Positions 32,905-42,594 of a DNA stretch of 60,875 nucleotides are shown one piece after another (the stretch's first letter is position 1; every line of letters begins with the position of its first letter). This stretch comes from CAZUHK01 sp964620345 (GTDB lineage Bacteria; Planctomycetota; Phycisphaerae; Phycisphaerales; Zrk34): contig CAZUHK010000002.1 of assembly GCA_964620345.1 (NCBI GenBank), positions 1-60,875 on the forward strand. The letters run 5' to 3'. Position numbers and translations under genes: made by a program. The notes below the pieces were generated by a model, which saw nothing but the letters and a program-made list of their open reading frames with translations, made no database searches and was not told the origin of the DNA.

Positions 32905-34085
32905 CCGTGCCGATTGTCTATCACGGCCAGGGGATTCGCTGGTCGGACTGGTCCGCCGGACGGCATCTTTCGCTGATGAAAGCGATCGCCCGGCGACACC
33001 CGGTGGTGATCCTCGACGCCCCGGACCTCGCCGGCGGCCCCATGCGTCGGCGGCGACCGTGGATCGAGCCGGTCCATGAGAATCTCACGGTCGTCCGCAA
33101 CGCCTTCGGCTGGCGCGCAGCGAAGATCGGCCGACGCCTGGAACCGCTGTCAGCGTACATCGATGCCGCGTGGACCCGATCGGCCCTGCGGCGGCTGGGC
33201 GTCCGCGAGTACGTCCTGTGGATGGGATCGCCCGCGCCGCAGCGCACACGCTGGATGGATGTCCGCCGGCTGGTCTACGACTGTCTGGACCCTTGCTTCG
33301 ATCCGCGGTTCCAGGATGACTTCGACGCCCGCGAACGCTGGCTGGCGAGCCATGCCCGGCTGGTGTTCGCCTCGGCCGAGCTTCTGGTCGAGCGCATGGC
33401 CGGCTTCGGCGCCCGCGTCGAGCACGTGCCCAACGGCACGGGCGAACAGTTTCTCGATGCCCCGCGGTTGCCCGTCCCCCCGCCGCTGCGGCAGCGGCCC
33501 CGGCCGGTAGTCGGCTACATGGGCACGCTCGATGGTCGGTTTGATTTCGCGGCGGTCGAGACGGCCGCTCGCGCCTTGCCGCGGATGACCTTCTGCCTCG
33601 TGGGCCGGCTCAACGGCGATCAGGCCGACCGGTCCGCGGGCCTGCAGAGTCTTCCGAACGTGCACTTTGCCGGCGCCGCGTCCGGCGACCTCGCGATCGC
33701 CTACAACCAGTCGTTCGACGTCGGGCTGATCCCGTTCTGCGTCGACGATCCGCTGAATGACGCTCTGGACCCGGTAAAGCTATACATGTACTTCGCCGCG
33801 GGCACGCCCGTCGTTGCCGCCGCGACGCGCGAGTGCCGCCGCCGCGACGCGCTGGTGCACATCGCCGCCGACCCGACCCGGTGGGCCCCGGCCATTCGAG
33901 ATGCGGCAAACAGCCCCGAGGCATCGCGGGCTCGACGAATCGACTACGCCCGGCAGAACACGTGGTCCATCCGGGCTGAGTCGGTGCTTCGGAACCTCGC
34001 GGTCAATGGGCTGCTCACGCCCTCGGCTGCCGGCGAGCACTGTCCGGCCGGACTCCGCATGACACGCCGCCCGGAGACACCGTGA
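32901..34085 (+). CDS. GT4-like glycosyltransferase (TuaH-like subgroup)
   Basis: 394 residues. N-terminus contains SAGRHLSLMKAIARRHPVVI; mid-region has LVYDCLDPCFDPRFQDDF; the donor domain begins PVVGYMGTLDGRFDF near 202 and contains VGLIPFCVDDPLNDALDPVK with LYMYFAAGTPVVA near 290. This is the pattern of the GT1/GT4-like subgroup in which the EX7E motif is replaced by DPxKLYxYxAAGxPVV. A second member of the subgroup is at 52634. Activity inferred from family. Confidence 0.82.
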   Translation: MTVPIVYHGQGIRWSDWSAGRHLSLMKAIARRHPVVILDAPDLAGGPMRRRRPWIEPVHENLTVVRNAFGWRAAKIGRRLEPLSAYIDAAWTRSALRRLGVREYVLWMGSPAPQRTRWMDVRRLVYDCLDPCFDPRFQDDFDARERWLASHARLVFASAELLVERMAGFGARVEHVPNGTGEQFLDAPRLPVPPPLRQRPRPVVGYMGTLDGRFDFAAVETAARALPRMTFCLVGRLNGDQADRSAGLQSLPNVHFAGAASGDLAIAYNQSFDVGLIPFCVDDPLNDALDPVKLYMYFAAGTPVVAAATRECRRRDALVHIAADPTRWAPAIRDAANSPEASRARRIDYARQNTWSIRAESVLRNLAVNGLLTPSAAGEHCPAGLRMTRRPETP

Positions 34086-35200
34086 CGATGACGATCGCTC
34101 AGCCCAATCCCGCCGGCGACATGAAGTTCTCGGTCATCATCGCGACGATGAACCGTCGCGATCTGGTGCTGGAGGCGGTGCGGAGCATCCTGCAACAGAC
34201 GTACCCGGCCCACGAGGTGATCGTCGTGGTCGACGGCTCGGACGACAACACCGCGCAGGCCATCAGAGAACGCTACCCCGAGGTTGAGGTGCTCGAACAG
34301 GAAAACCGTGGCGAGTCGGCGGCTCGCAACCTCGGCATCTCGGTCGCCACGGGGAACTGGCTGGGCTTCCTTGACGACGACGACCTGTGGCACCCGGACA
34401 AGCTCCAGCGTGCCGTGGAACATTTGCAACAGCAACCGGATTGTACCGCGATTCAGAACCCGCATTTTTACTTCGCCGACTCCGACGATGGCCCAAGGTT
34501 TCGGCTGGGCATCGGGCGACACTTCGTTGCGCGGGATTTCGACGAATGTGTGCGAAGGGCCAATGAACTCGGTCTGCTCGACGAGGCCGAGGCCAGTCGG
34601 TTGCGTGTGACCGGCGACAGCTACCGGCTGATGCTCGAACGCAATCGTGGCACGTTTTCCTCGACGCTTGTTCGCAGGGACGTGCTGCTGCGAGCCGGGC
34701 TCTTCCCTGCACACGCCAGCTACGGCGAAGATTGGATAATGTTTGTTAACGTGGCCCGCTTCGCCGAGTGGCACGTCCTGCCGTGGCGGTTGGGTTTCAC
34801 CCGGCTCCACGCGGTCCAGCAGACCGGCGATGCGGCACTGGGCGGCATGAAGGCGTTGGCCGGCCTGGTGTCGATGTGGTATCTGGGCCGTCCCATGCCC
34901 GATCGGGTTCGCGACGCGGAGTTTGGCGAGCAATTGGAGCGCTACGGCCCGGTATATCGCCGCGTCGTTCACGGCTTCGTGTGGCAGGCGCTGCGACGCG
35001 GCCGCCTCCTGCGGAGCTTGCGGCTGTACGGATTGGGTGCCTGCCTGCTGCCTCGCTGGCAGGACCGGGCGTACGTCTGGCTGCCCAAGCCGATCGCATG
35101 GCGGATCGACCGACGGACCCGTGCCCTTCCCAAAGGCGTCGCCGATGAGACCGGCAGGTGGCCGGCGCTGTACCGCTCCCCAACGCCTTGGGCACCATGA
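34082..35200 (+). CDS. GT2 glycosyltransferase
   Basis: 372 residues from the overlapping GTG at 34082; the ATG at 34088 is an alternative. KFSVIIATMNRRDLVLEAVR near residue 14, VIVVVDGSDDNTAQAI, the NRGESAARNLGI donor motif and LGFLDDDDLWHPDKL (DxD) near 95 establish a GT2 enzyme. GEDWIMFVNVARFAEW near 219 is the acceptor-side ED motif. The C-terminal 120 residues are Arg-rich, suggesting membrane attachment. Coupled on both sides. Confidence 0.88.
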   Translation: MTMTIAQPNPAGDMKFSVIIATMNRRDLVLEAVRSILQQTYPAHEVIVVVDGSDDNTAQAIRERYPEVEVLEQENRGESAARNLGISVATGNWLGFLDDDDLWHPDKLQRAVEHLQQQPDCTAIQNPHFYFADSDDGPRFRLGIGRHFVARDFDECVRRANELGLLDEAEASRLRVTGDSYRLMLERNRGTFSSTLVRRDVLLRAGLFPAHASYGEDWIMFVNVARFAEWHVLPWRLGFTRLHAVQQTGDAALGGMKALAGLVSMWYLGRPMPDRVRDAEFGEQLERYGPVYRRVVHGFVWQALRRGRLLRSLRLYGLGACLLPRWQDRAYVWLPKPIAWRIDRRTRALPKGVADETGRWPALYRSPTPWAP

Positions 35201-36270
35201 GTGTGAGAGACCGCCTCACCGTTATCGTCGTAACCTTGAACCGCTACGACTGCGTCGAGCGGTGCCTGGCCTGCCTCGCGGCACAGCGGCGCCCGGTCGA
35301 GCAGGTGATCGTCGTCGACGCCTCGACCGACGCGACGCATCGACAGCGCACGGCCGCGGCCGTGCGCGAGTATCCCGGCGGCGGCCTGCTGCTCCGCAAC
35401 GACGCCGGCTACGGGCACATGACCATGTCACGCAACATCGGCCTGGCACACGCCAGCGGCGAGATCATCGCGTTTGTTGATGACGATTCGTTCGCCCAAC
35501 CCGACTGGGCCGAGCGGCTGCTCGATACCTACCGCACCAACCCGGACATCGGCGGCGCCGGCGGCAGGGCGGTACGCCGCGAAGAACAACTGAACGATCC
35601 GATCGATCCGCATCAGACGAAGTTCGGTGTGCTGCGCCCCGACGGCATGATCGGCGGGGCGTGGTCCGTCGATTGCGGTCGGGAACTGGATGTCGAACAT
35701 CTGCAGGGCTGCAACATGTCCTTCCGTCGCGAGGTGTTGGCTGAACTCGGCGGCCTCCGCGATGAGTATCCCGGGCCGGAGGTGCGGGAGGAAACCGACC
35801 TGTGCTTCCGCGTCCGCCGGCTGGGCCGCCGGCTGGTGTACAACCCCAAGGCCGTGGTGTTGCACATCGGCGCGCCCAAGCCCCAGGGGGCGCGATTCGA
35901 CTTCCGGTACGAATACTTCTCTCGGCAAAACCACGTGTATTTGCTGATCCGCAACTTCGGCTTCGCGCCCATCGTCTGGCGCTACCTGCTGAGCAGCGTA
36001 GCGATGGACTCGCGTCTCTACGGTGCTCAGTTCTGGCGAACGCGCGGGCGGCAGACCCCCGAGGCGCTCTGGGGACTGGCCGTCGTACACGCGGGCAAGG
36101 CGGTCGGGTTCATTCGCGGCGGCATTCGTCGGGTCCGGTCCGGTCTGTCGCCGGTGCGAACCGATGCCATCGGGCGTCGCCTGCGCGAACACCTGTCCGG
36201 CCCATCGGTTGGGCCCGATGCATCGCAACTTCGCGCGGCGGTTGAGCCGGCCGTGGGAGTTCAGGCGTGA
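35197..36270 (+). CDS. GT2 glycosyltransferase
   Basis: 357 residues. LTVIVVTLNRYDCVERCLAC, VIVVDASTDATHR, a GHMTMSRNIGLAHASGEIIA donor stretch and FVDDDSFAQPDWAERL (DxD) near 91; then GCNMSFRREVLAELGGLRDE near 169 and EVREETDLCFRVRRLG near 190. This is the rhamnosyl/galactosyl-transferase-like layout. C-terminal region includes FSRQNHVYLLIRNFG, probably membrane-proximal. Overlaps both neighbours. Confidence 0.88.
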   Translation: MSVRDRLTVIVVTLNRYDCVERCLACLAAQRRPVEQVIVVDASTDATHRQRTAAAVREYPGGGLLLRNDAGYGHMTMSRNIGLAHASGEIIAFVDDDSFAQPDWAERLLDTYRTNPDIGGAGGRAVRREEQLNDPIDPHQTKFGVLRPDGMIGGAWSVDCGRELDVEHLQGCNMSFRREVLAELGGLRDEYPGPEVREETDLCFRVRRLGRRLVYNPKAVVLHIGAPKPQGARFDFRYEYFSRQNHVYLLIRNFGFAPIVWRYLLSSVAMDSRLYGAQFWRTRGRQTPEALWGLAVVHAGKAVGFIRGGIRRVRSGLSPVRTDAIGRRLREHLSGPSVGPDASQLRAAVEPAVGVQA

Positions 36271-37346
36271 TCGCCCAGGGCAGGAGCATGGCATCGACCG
36301 GGCGCTGGGCGCTGCGACGGATGACGCGCGTTCGCGGCCACGTCGCCGGTTACATCGGCGGGCACGGCGGCGAGAACCTGGGCGACAACCTGATGCTGGA
36401 CCTGGCCCAGCGGCTGCTCCCGCGGTGGCGGCTGGCCGACTACGCCGAGTCGTGGCACGAGAAGCGGTTGGCGCGGCTGGGCTTGAGCGGCGCCCGCTAT
36501 TTCCAGCACGTGCTGCTGGGCGGCGGGACGTTGATCAGCCCGTTCTGGTACGGCAAGGTCGAGGCCGCGGTGAAGCAGGGCCTGCCGATCGCCACGCTGG
36601 GCACGGGCGTGGGCAGTTGCGGTTTCATTCAACCCGACGGCATCGATCTGTCCAACTGGGCGCCGTTGCTGCGAGCGTTCGAGCACCTGGGCGTGCGCGG
36701 GCCACGCTCGGTCAAGCGGCTGGAGGCGATGGGCGTGACCCACGCCCAGGTCGTCGGCGACCTGGCGTTGTACCTCACGCACGATCGGCCGATGGACCCC
36801 GCCCCGACGCCGACGGTCGCGGTGAATCTATCTCTCCCGGCCGAGGGTGATCCGCAGCATGGCGAAGCCCAGCGATTCGAGGAACTGCTCCACACTTTGT
36901 TGCCCTACATCAAGCAGGGCTGGGCGATTCGGCCGTACGCGATGAACCCGGTGGACATCGAGCCCACGCGGCACCTGGTGGAGCGCCTGGGCCGGTCCGA
37001 CGCCGCCGTGCCACTGCTCGACTCGGTGCCCGCGTTCTTCGAGTACGTCGGGCCGGCCACGGTGAACATCGCCGTGCGTTTGCACGGGGCGATACTCGGC
37101 TGCTGCGTGGGTGTCCCGCCGGTGATACTCGGCTATCGCGAAAAGTGCCTGGATTTCGCCGAATCCCTGTATCTACGAAAATGGTGCGTTTATTTACCGG
37201 AGGCACAGATGGGCGACGTGGCGATCACGACCGCGTCGGCGATCGACAGCGCGACCGATGCCCGCCAACGCATCATCGCGCGAGCGCTCTCGCTCAAGCA
37301 ATGCCTGATCGACTACGCCCGGCGGATCGCCCCGGAGCCGCGCTGA
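36267..37346 (+). CDS. Polysaccharide pyruvyl transferase family protein
   Basis: 359 residues from the overlapping GTG. Hallmarks of the CsaB/WcaK pyruvyl transferase family: GYIGGHGGENLGDNLMLDLA near 28-47, HVLLGGGTLISPFW near 87, VGDLALYLTHDR near 160 and the C-terminal NIAVRLHGAILGCCVGVPPV near 271, whose RLHG is invariant. The enzymes add a ketal-linked pyruvate to a sugar, giving the glycan a negative charge. A pyruvylated glycan could be a ligand for cell-envelope proteins. It is the only predicted non-methyl decoration enzyme in the window. Confidence 0.87.
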   Translation: MIAQGRSMASTGRWALRRMTRVRGHVAGYIGGHGGENLGDNLMLDLAQRLLPRWRLADYAESWHEKRLARLGLSGARYFQHVLLGGGTLISPFWYGKVEAAVKQGLPIATLGTGVGSCGFIQPDGIDLSNWAPLLRAFEHLGVRGPRSVKRLEAMGVTHAQVVGDLALYLTHDRPMDPAPTPTVAVNLSLPAEGDPQHGEAQRFEELLHTLLPYIKQGWAIRPYAMNPVDIEPTRHLVERLGRSDAAVPLLDSVPAFFEYVGPATVNIAVRLHGAILGCCVGVPPVILGYREKCLDFAESLYLRKWCVYLPEAQMGDVAITTASAIDSATDARQRIIARALSLKQCLIDYARRIAPEPR

Positions 37347-37354
37347 GCTGAGCC

Positions 37355-38524
37355 ATGCGCCTGCCCCTGGTCTTTATTCTGACGATGCAAGAGAGCTTCA
37401 CGCCCACACGGAGCGGCGCCATCGCCACGCACACGCACGCCTGCTGTGGGCAGGCGCGGGCGGCCGGCGTGGAGACGCTCGTGCTGGCCCGGCCGCACGA
37501 ACAATCCGAGGCGTACGACGATGTGCAGTCCCTGCTCTTCGAAGCGCCGCGCGAGCCGGCGGGCTCCACGGCCCTGCTCGTACGACGCGCCGAACGACGC
37601 GTCCGCCAGTGGTCGCGATTGCGGTTCGGCGAATATGTCGATCGCACGCTGGCCGTCCTCAAACAACGCAAACTCACCCAGGCAACCCTGGTCGTCCACA
37701 ACGATCCGGAGCTGGTCGTCGCCCTGCGAAAGCGGATGCCCAAGGCGTTGTTGATTCATTGGTTCCACAATCAGCACGATTGCAAGCCCCGGCCGCGACG
37801 ACTGTTCGCCGCGGCGGTCGACCACAGCATCGCGGTCAGCGATTTCATCCGGGCCTGGGCTCAACCGCGCTACGGCCTGGCCGAAGCCGCGATCGACCGC
37901 GTATACAACGGCGTCGATCTACAGTTGTTTCAGCCCGGCGGCGAGCAAAACCCCGGCGACGCGCCGGTAGTTAATTTCACCGGCCGCACCGGCGTGGAGA
38001 AGGCGCCGGATGTCCTGCTCCAGGCAACGCTGGAATTGACAAGGCGTGGGGTGAACCGGTTCGCGGTTCAGATCATCGGCGCCAACCACTGGGGCGAGCG
38101 AACCATGGACAATTACCAGTTGCGCCTCGATCGTCTCGCTCAACAAATCCAGGAGCAGGGCGTGAACGTGCGGATGACCGGACACCTCGGCCGTGAGCAG
38201 ACGGCGCGCCAGATGCAGCGGGCCGACCTCCACGTCGTGCCCTCGCGATGGCAGGAGCCGTTCGGCCTGACCACGGTCGAGGGCATGGCGTGCGGTCTGG
38301 CGACGGTCGGCTCACGCACCGGCGCCACACCGGAGATTCTCGGCGACGATGGTCTGCTGTTCGACAACGAAGACGTCACGGGCCTGGCCGTCCACCTCGA
38401 AGCGCTGATCGGCGATCGATCGCTTCGCGAGCAGTACGCCAAGCGGGCCCGACAGCGGGCCGGCGCGTTCAGTTGGGCCCGGACGTGGCAGGGACTCCAA
38501 GCCGTGCTGGAGAAAGCCGCCTGA
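37355..38524 (+). CDS. GT4 glycosyltransferase
   Basis: 389 residues, GT-B. N-terminus MQESFTPTRSGAIATHTHAC parallels that of the next gene (ERYSPVSGGAIATCVMQVA), so the two are paralogues. DHSIAVSDFIRAW near 150, VYNGVDLQLFQPG near 179, FTGRTGVEKAPDVLLQA near 205 and donor site SRWQEPFGLTTVEGMACGLA near 293. It starts eight bases after the pyruvyl transferase gene and ends in a TGATG overlap. Confidence 0.88.
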   Translation: MRLPLVFILTMQESFTPTRSGAIATHTHACCGQARAAGVETLVLARPHEQSEAYDDVQSLLFEAPREPAGSTALLVRRAERRVRQWSRLRFGEYVDRTLAVLKQRKLTQATLVVHNDPELVVALRKRMPKALLIHWFHNQHDCKPRPRRLFAAAVDHSIAVSDFIRAWAQPRYGLAEAAIDRVYNGVDLQLFQPGGEQNPGDAPVVNFTGRTGVEKAPDVLLQATLELTRRGVNRFAVQIIGANHWGERTMDNYQLRLDRLAQQIQEQGVNVRMTGHLGREQTARQMQRADLHVVPSRWQEPFGLTTVEGMACGLATVGSRTGATPEILGDDGLLFDNEDVTGLAVHLEALIGDRSLREQYAKRARQRAGAFSWARTWQGLQAVLEKAA

Positions 38525-39747
38525 TGCGAATCTGCTTTCCCCTGCCGCCGATCGAACGCTACTCGCCGGTGTCCGGCGGGGCCATCGCCACATGCGTGAT
38601 GCAGGTGGCGCGGGGCCTGATCGAGCGCGGCCACGAGGTCACGGTGCTGGCCGACAACCACGGCGATGAGCCGTACCGCGTCGGGCGGTTCATGCCGATC
38701 CGGTCGGGCATCGGCGCCGCCGTGCCGCTGTGGCGACGCGGGGTTTCCAAGCTGCGGTACCGGATGCATCGTCACGACTGGCCGCGCCAGGATATCTACG
38801 TCGACGCGGTGCGCGCGGCCATCGGTCGGCTCGATCCACTGCCCGATGCGGTGGTAGTCGAGAACGACCTGCACACGCCGCGCATGCTCAAGCGATCGTT
38901 CTCGAAGGTGCGCCAGGTGCTGTGGCTGCACAACGAACAGCACCCGCGCCATCCCGCACCGGCCACACTGCTCCAAGTGGTCGATCACCTTGTGACCAAC
39001 AGCGATTACATCCGACGATTCAGTCAGCGGCGGCTGGGCGTGGCGGCCGAGCGGTTCAGCGTTGTTCACAACGGCGTCGACCGGCAGGCGTTCACGCCCC
39101 GCGACCGATTCGATGCACCGCGGCAGCCCGTTTGGATACTGGCGCTGGGTCGGATCGATCCAAACAAGGGCGTGGACCTGGCCGTGGAGGCCGTCGCGGC
39201 GCTACGGGCCCAAGGCCTGCCGGTCGAGCTGACGGTCGCCGGCGGTCGATGGTTCTTCGCGGCCGACCCCGCCCACGTCGATCCGTTCGCCGAATCGCTG
39301 CAACAGAGGATGGACGAAACCGACGCGCACTATCTCGGGCACGTGCCTCGCGCCCAGGTGCCGGCCCTGGTTCGCGAGCACGACATCGCGTGCGTGCTGT
39401 CGCGCTCGCAGGAGCCGTTCGGCCTGGTCGCGCTGGAGGCCATGGCCGGTGGATGTGCGGTGATCGCTTCGGACCGCGGCGGCCTGCCCGAGGCCTGCGG
39501 CGGGGCGGCGGTCGTCGCGGATGTCGATCGGCCGCAGTCCGTCATCGAGCGGATGCGGGAACTGGTGCTCGACCCCGCGCGGCTGGCCGCGGTCAAGCGC
39601 GCTTCCGTCGAGCGTGCGGCGTCGGCCGGATGGGACACCGCGGCGGCGAAGTTCGAAGCGATCCTCGCACGCGCGTGCGGCATCGAGCCCGACTCGGCCG
39701 CGGTCGGCCGGCCCGACACCCTGCCGACGGAGGCGGCCCTGGCATGA
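38524..39747 (+). CDS. GT4 glycosyltransferase
   Basis: 407 residues, GT-B, paralogue of the preceding gene. VTNSDYIRRFSQRRLG near 156, VVHNGVDRQAFTPRDRF near 178, ALGRIDPNKGVDLAVEA near 204 and donor site SRSQEPFGLVALEAMAGGCA near 296 with SDRGGLPEAC. Donor sugar unknown. The TGATG overlap at the start and ATGA at the end fit tight coupling. Confidence 0.88.
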   Translation: MRICFPLPPIERYSPVSGGAIATCVMQVARGLIERGHEVTVLADNHGDEPYRVGRFMPIRSGIGAAVPLWRRGVSKLRYRMHRHDWPRQDIYVDAVRAAIGRLDPLPDAVVVENDLHTPRMLKRSFSKVRQVLWLHNEQHPRHPAPATLLQVVDHLVTNSDYIRRFSQRRLGVAAERFSVVHNGVDRQAFTPRDRFDAPRQPVWILALGRIDPNKGVDLAVEAVAALRAQGLPVELTVAGGRWFFAADPAHVDPFAESLQQRMDETDAHYLGHVPRAQVPALVREHDIACVLSRSQEPFGLVALEAMAGGCAVIASDRGGLPEACGGAAVVADVDRPQSVIERMRELVLDPARLAAVKRASVERAASAGWDTAAAKFEAILARACGIEPDSAAVGRPDTLPTEAALA

Positions 39748-40502
39748 GCGAGCGGACACTGATGTTCTCGATGGCCTTCAACGGTTACGACCTGCTCTAC
39801 AACAGGTGCATCCGTTCCCAGCGCGCCTACGCCGACCGGCACGGCTACCTCTACCGCTTCGTCAACCGCCCGCGCTGGACGAGTCTGACCCGCGAATGTG
39901 CCTGGCTGAAGATCGCCCTGGTGATCCGGGCGCTGCGGCGCGGCTACGACTGGGTGTTCTTCATCGACGCCGACGCCGAGGTCAAGCCCGACGCCCCGCC
40001 GATCCAGCAACTCGCCGAGCCGGGCAAGAGCGTTTACCTGGTGCCCGGCTGGTCCGGCCGGGTCAACTCCGGCGTGCTGATCGTCCGCAACGCCCCCGAG
40101 GCCCTGGCGATGTTTCAGACGATCCTCGACAACGCCGAGAACCCGGTGCCCGATGAAGATTCGATCAGTTGGGGCGAGAACGGTCACGTGATTCACTATT
40201 CCAAGAATCAGCCGTTCGTCAAACTCTGCGATCGCAAGTGGAACAACAATTCCGACCCCGCGATGCCCGACTATGTGCGCCACTACAGCAACGGCCCGAT
40301 GCGCGATACCTACACGCAATCGCGGCTGTGGCGGTCGCTGTTCACGGTTGAAAAAACGCTGGCACGCGGGCAGGGCCGCATCGTCCGCAAGGTCCAGCAA
40401 CAGCTTGGACAATCGCGCCCGTTTCTGGAAAACCTGCGGATGCTCGAAGAACGCTGCGGCCGCCACTATCCCGAGTTCCGTTCCAACGGCGCGGGCACGT
40501 GA
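39744..40502 (+). CDS. GT34-like (GMA12/MNN10-type) glycosyltransferase
   Basis: 252 residues. LMFSMAFNGYDLLYNRCIRS, then WLKIALVIRALRRGYDWVFF and the metal-binding IDADAEVKPD near 74, followed by the NSGVLIVRN loop near 112. These are the key features of the small GT-A-fold galactosyl/mannosyltransferase GMA12/MNN10 group, common in fungi and scattered in bacteria. The C-terminal 60 residues are basic and charged. Activity inferred. Confidence 0.75.
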   Translation: MSERTLMFSMAFNGYDLLYNRCIRSQRAYADRHGYLYRFVNRPRWTSLTRECAWLKIALVIRALRRGYDWVFFIDADAEVKPDAPPIQQLAEPGKSVYLVPGWSGRVNSGVLIVRNAPEALAMFQTILDNAENPVPDEDSISWGENGHVIHYSKNQPFVKLCDRKWNNNSDPAMPDYVRHYSNGPMRDTYTQSRLWRSLFTVEKTLARGQGRIVRKVQQQLGQSRPFLENLRMLEERCGRHYPEFRSNGAGT

Positions 40503-41611
40503 CAGCCACCTCCGATTCGATGACCGATCGGCCCCGCAACATCGCGATGATCTCGCTCTACCTGCCCGGCGACAGCAAGATCGGCTCGGGCTGGCAGGCC
40601 CACTACATGGCCAACGCGCTGGTCAAGCGCGGCCATCGTGTGACGATGTTCAGCCCCGATCGCCCCGGTGAAGATGCGCGATACGATCACCATCGCGTGG
40701 ATGTCGGGCAAAAGGTGAAAACGTTCCGTTTCGCATGGAACCTGCGAAAAGTGGGTTTGCAAAACTTTGATCTGATTCACGCCCACGGCGATGACTACTG
40801 GCTGTGGGGTCGCAAGTACCCACCGCACGTGCGGACGATGCACGGCTCGTGCCTCGCCGAGGCACGCCACGTGCCTTCGCTCAAGGGCAAGCTGCGGATG
40901 GTCATGCTCGGCTTGAGCGAGTTGCTCGCGACGCGCGTGGCCGACCGGACGGTGTGCATCTCCCGCGATACCTGCCGCTACTACCCGGGCGTGGATGATG
41001 TGATCGTCAACGGCGTCGATCTCGATGCGTTCTACCCCTGCCCGCTCGACCAGAAAGAAAAGCGACCGACGATCCTCTTCGTCGGCACGTATCACAACCG
41101 CAAGCGGGGCAAGCTGCTGATGGAGCAGTTTCAGCAGATCGTCCGTCCGGCCATCCCCGACGCCCGACTGTGGATGGTCTGCGGCGATGCCCCGCCGGCG
41201 CCCGGCGTCCAAGTGCTCGGCCGGCTGAGCACCTCGGATCTGGCCGACCGCTACCGCCGCGCCACCCTGTTCTGCCTGCCCAGCAGTTACGAGGGCTTCG
41301 GCGTGCCGTACATCGAAGCCATGGCCAGCGGCACCCCGGTCGTCGCCACGCCCAATCCCGGCGCGTTGGAAGTTTTAGGCGGTGGCGAGTTCGGATGCAT
41401 CGTCGAACCACACGAACTTGGCAACGCCCTGCTGAATCTGCTGCAAGACTCCGACCAGCGATCTCGGCTACGGGCCGCTTGCCTGACAAGAGCTGCTGTC
41501 TATTCCTGGGCAAAGGTGAGCGCCGCATACGAAGCCCTATATCAGCAGTTGGACGCGGAATGTCGGCACCCGCGAGCGGCGAACCCGCCCCTCAGGCCGC
41601 GCAATGCCTAG
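40499..41611 (+). CDS. GT4 glycosyltransferase
   Basis: 370 residues from the overlapping GTG; the ATG at 40520 is an alternative. AMISLYLPGDSKIGSGWQAH at the N-terminus, LIHAHGDDYWLWG near 90, ILFVGTYHNRKRGKLLMEQF near 192 and donor site CLPSSYEGFGVPYIEAMASG near 258. Ends with TAG. It is the last gene before the 96-base break and the A/T-richer module, and its final 100 bases already shift toward that composition. Confidence 0.88.
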   Translation: MTATSDSMTDRPRNIAMISLYLPGDSKIGSGWQAHYMANALVKRGHRVTMFSPDRPGEDARYDHHRVDVGQKVKTFRFAWNLRKVGLQNFDLIHAHGDDYWLWGRKYPPHVRTMHGSCLAEARHVPSLKGKLRMVMLGLSELLATRVADRTVCISRDTCRYYPGVDDVIVNGVDLDAFYPCPLDQKEKRPTILFVGTYHNRKRGKLLMEQFQQIVRPAIPDARLWMVCGDAPPAPGVQVLGRLSTSDLADRYRRATLFCLPSSYEGFGVPYIEAMASGTPVVATPNPGALEVLGGGEFGCIVEPHELGNALLNLLQDSDQRSRLRAACLTRAAVYSWAKVSAAYEALYQQLDAECRHPRAANPPLRPRNA

Positions 41612-41707
41612 GCCAACCACAAGTGCTTCGAATACTGTTGGCCGCGGACTGATCACAACTCGACGGCGCAAGGAGAAAGTATTGTCACAGTCGGGATCGT
41701 TGATGCG

Positions 41708-42538
41708 ATGATTTCCACAATTCTCTGTTCTGCCTACCGTCGGAGGGTCAGGGGGGCTGGCCGTCTGCTTCAGTGGTACTCTGCCAAGCGTGAGAATGGT
41801 TTGCACAAAGCCGTTACACGACACGGCGTAACCATGTGGCTAGATTTCCGATCACGATTGGAGCGAGCGATCCTTCGCTTCGGCGAATATGAGCCCGAAA
41901 CGCTCGCCTGTCTCCGGGAGCTGGTCGCTGACGGGGATGTCTATTGGGATATCGGGGCCAACATTGGTTGCCATGCGATCACACTCGGTCGTCTCGTGCC
42001 AAGCTTACGCGCCTACGCCTTCGAGGCCTCTCCCGTTGTCTTCCACCGACTGATGCGACACTGTATAGCCAACGAATCACCGGTCACGCCGATCTGCCTT
42101 GCAGTAGGACCCCGTCGCGAGTACACGACGCTCTCGGTCCCAAACATGCATGAAGCGGGTCTTTCGTCCCTCACGCCATGGCCGGAAACCGAGTATCACA
42201 TCCGCCTGCCCGTGCTGACCGATACAGCAGATAACATCGTGGACGCTGGGGTGAGCCCGCCGCCGAACGTGATCAAGATGGACGTCGAGGGCTTTGAGGA
42301 TCAGGTGCTCGCGGGGATGCGACGTACGCTAGCGAGCAGTACGCTACGGCATGTGCTATTTGAAGGGCAGCGTGAGCTTTGGCAGGACGGCCGCAAGGAC
42401 GCCGCCAGTCTGTTGCTCGAAGAGGCGGGATTCGAGGTGCAACTGGTGAGCCGCGCCGATCGCACCTATCTGGCAACGCGAGTTGAAGCCAAGCAGCCCG
42501 ACGAATCTTCGGCGAGGCCGCTTCAGGAGATTCGATGA
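41708..42538 (+). CDS. FkbM-family methyltransferase
   Basis: 276 residues. The SAM-binding VYWDIGANIGCHAITLGRL near 77, then YAFEASPVVFHRLMRH and the C-terminal NVIKMDVEGFEDQVLAGMRR near 187 are diagnostic of FkbM-type O-methyltransferases, which methylate sugars in glycan loci. Composition is visibly more A/T-rich than neighbouring genes. A ten-codon frame with GGAG upstream (TTG at 41682, stop at 41711) overlaps its ATG and could act as a coupling leader. Its own stop overlaps the 60-bp repeat copy at 42535. Confidence 0.88.
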   Translation: MISTILCSAYRRRVRGAGRLLQWYSAKRENGLHKAVTRHGVTMWLDFRSRLERAILRFGEYEPETLACLRELVADGDVYWDIGANIGCHAITLGRLVPSLRAYAFEASPVVFHRLMRHCIANESPVTPICLAVGPRREYTTLSVPNMHEAGLSSLTPWPETEYHIRLPVLTDTADNIVDAGVSPPPNVIKMDVEGFEDQVLAGMRRTLASSTLRHVLFEGQRELWQDGRKDAASLLLEEAGFEVQLVSRADRTYLATRVEAKQPDESSARPLQEIR

Positions 42539-42594
42539 AGCCCGCCGTTTTCCCCAGTGCGTTCCACCCGAGTCTCGGGGGTATTGAGGAGCTG
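42535..42594 (+). repeat. 60-bp direct repeat, copy 1
   Basis: Exactly identical, base for base, to 44014-44073, the first 20 codons of the GT4 gene there. Both copies begin at the ATG and end at the same CTG; the flanking bases differ on both sides. The intervening DNA is 1,419 bases. Confidence 0.97.
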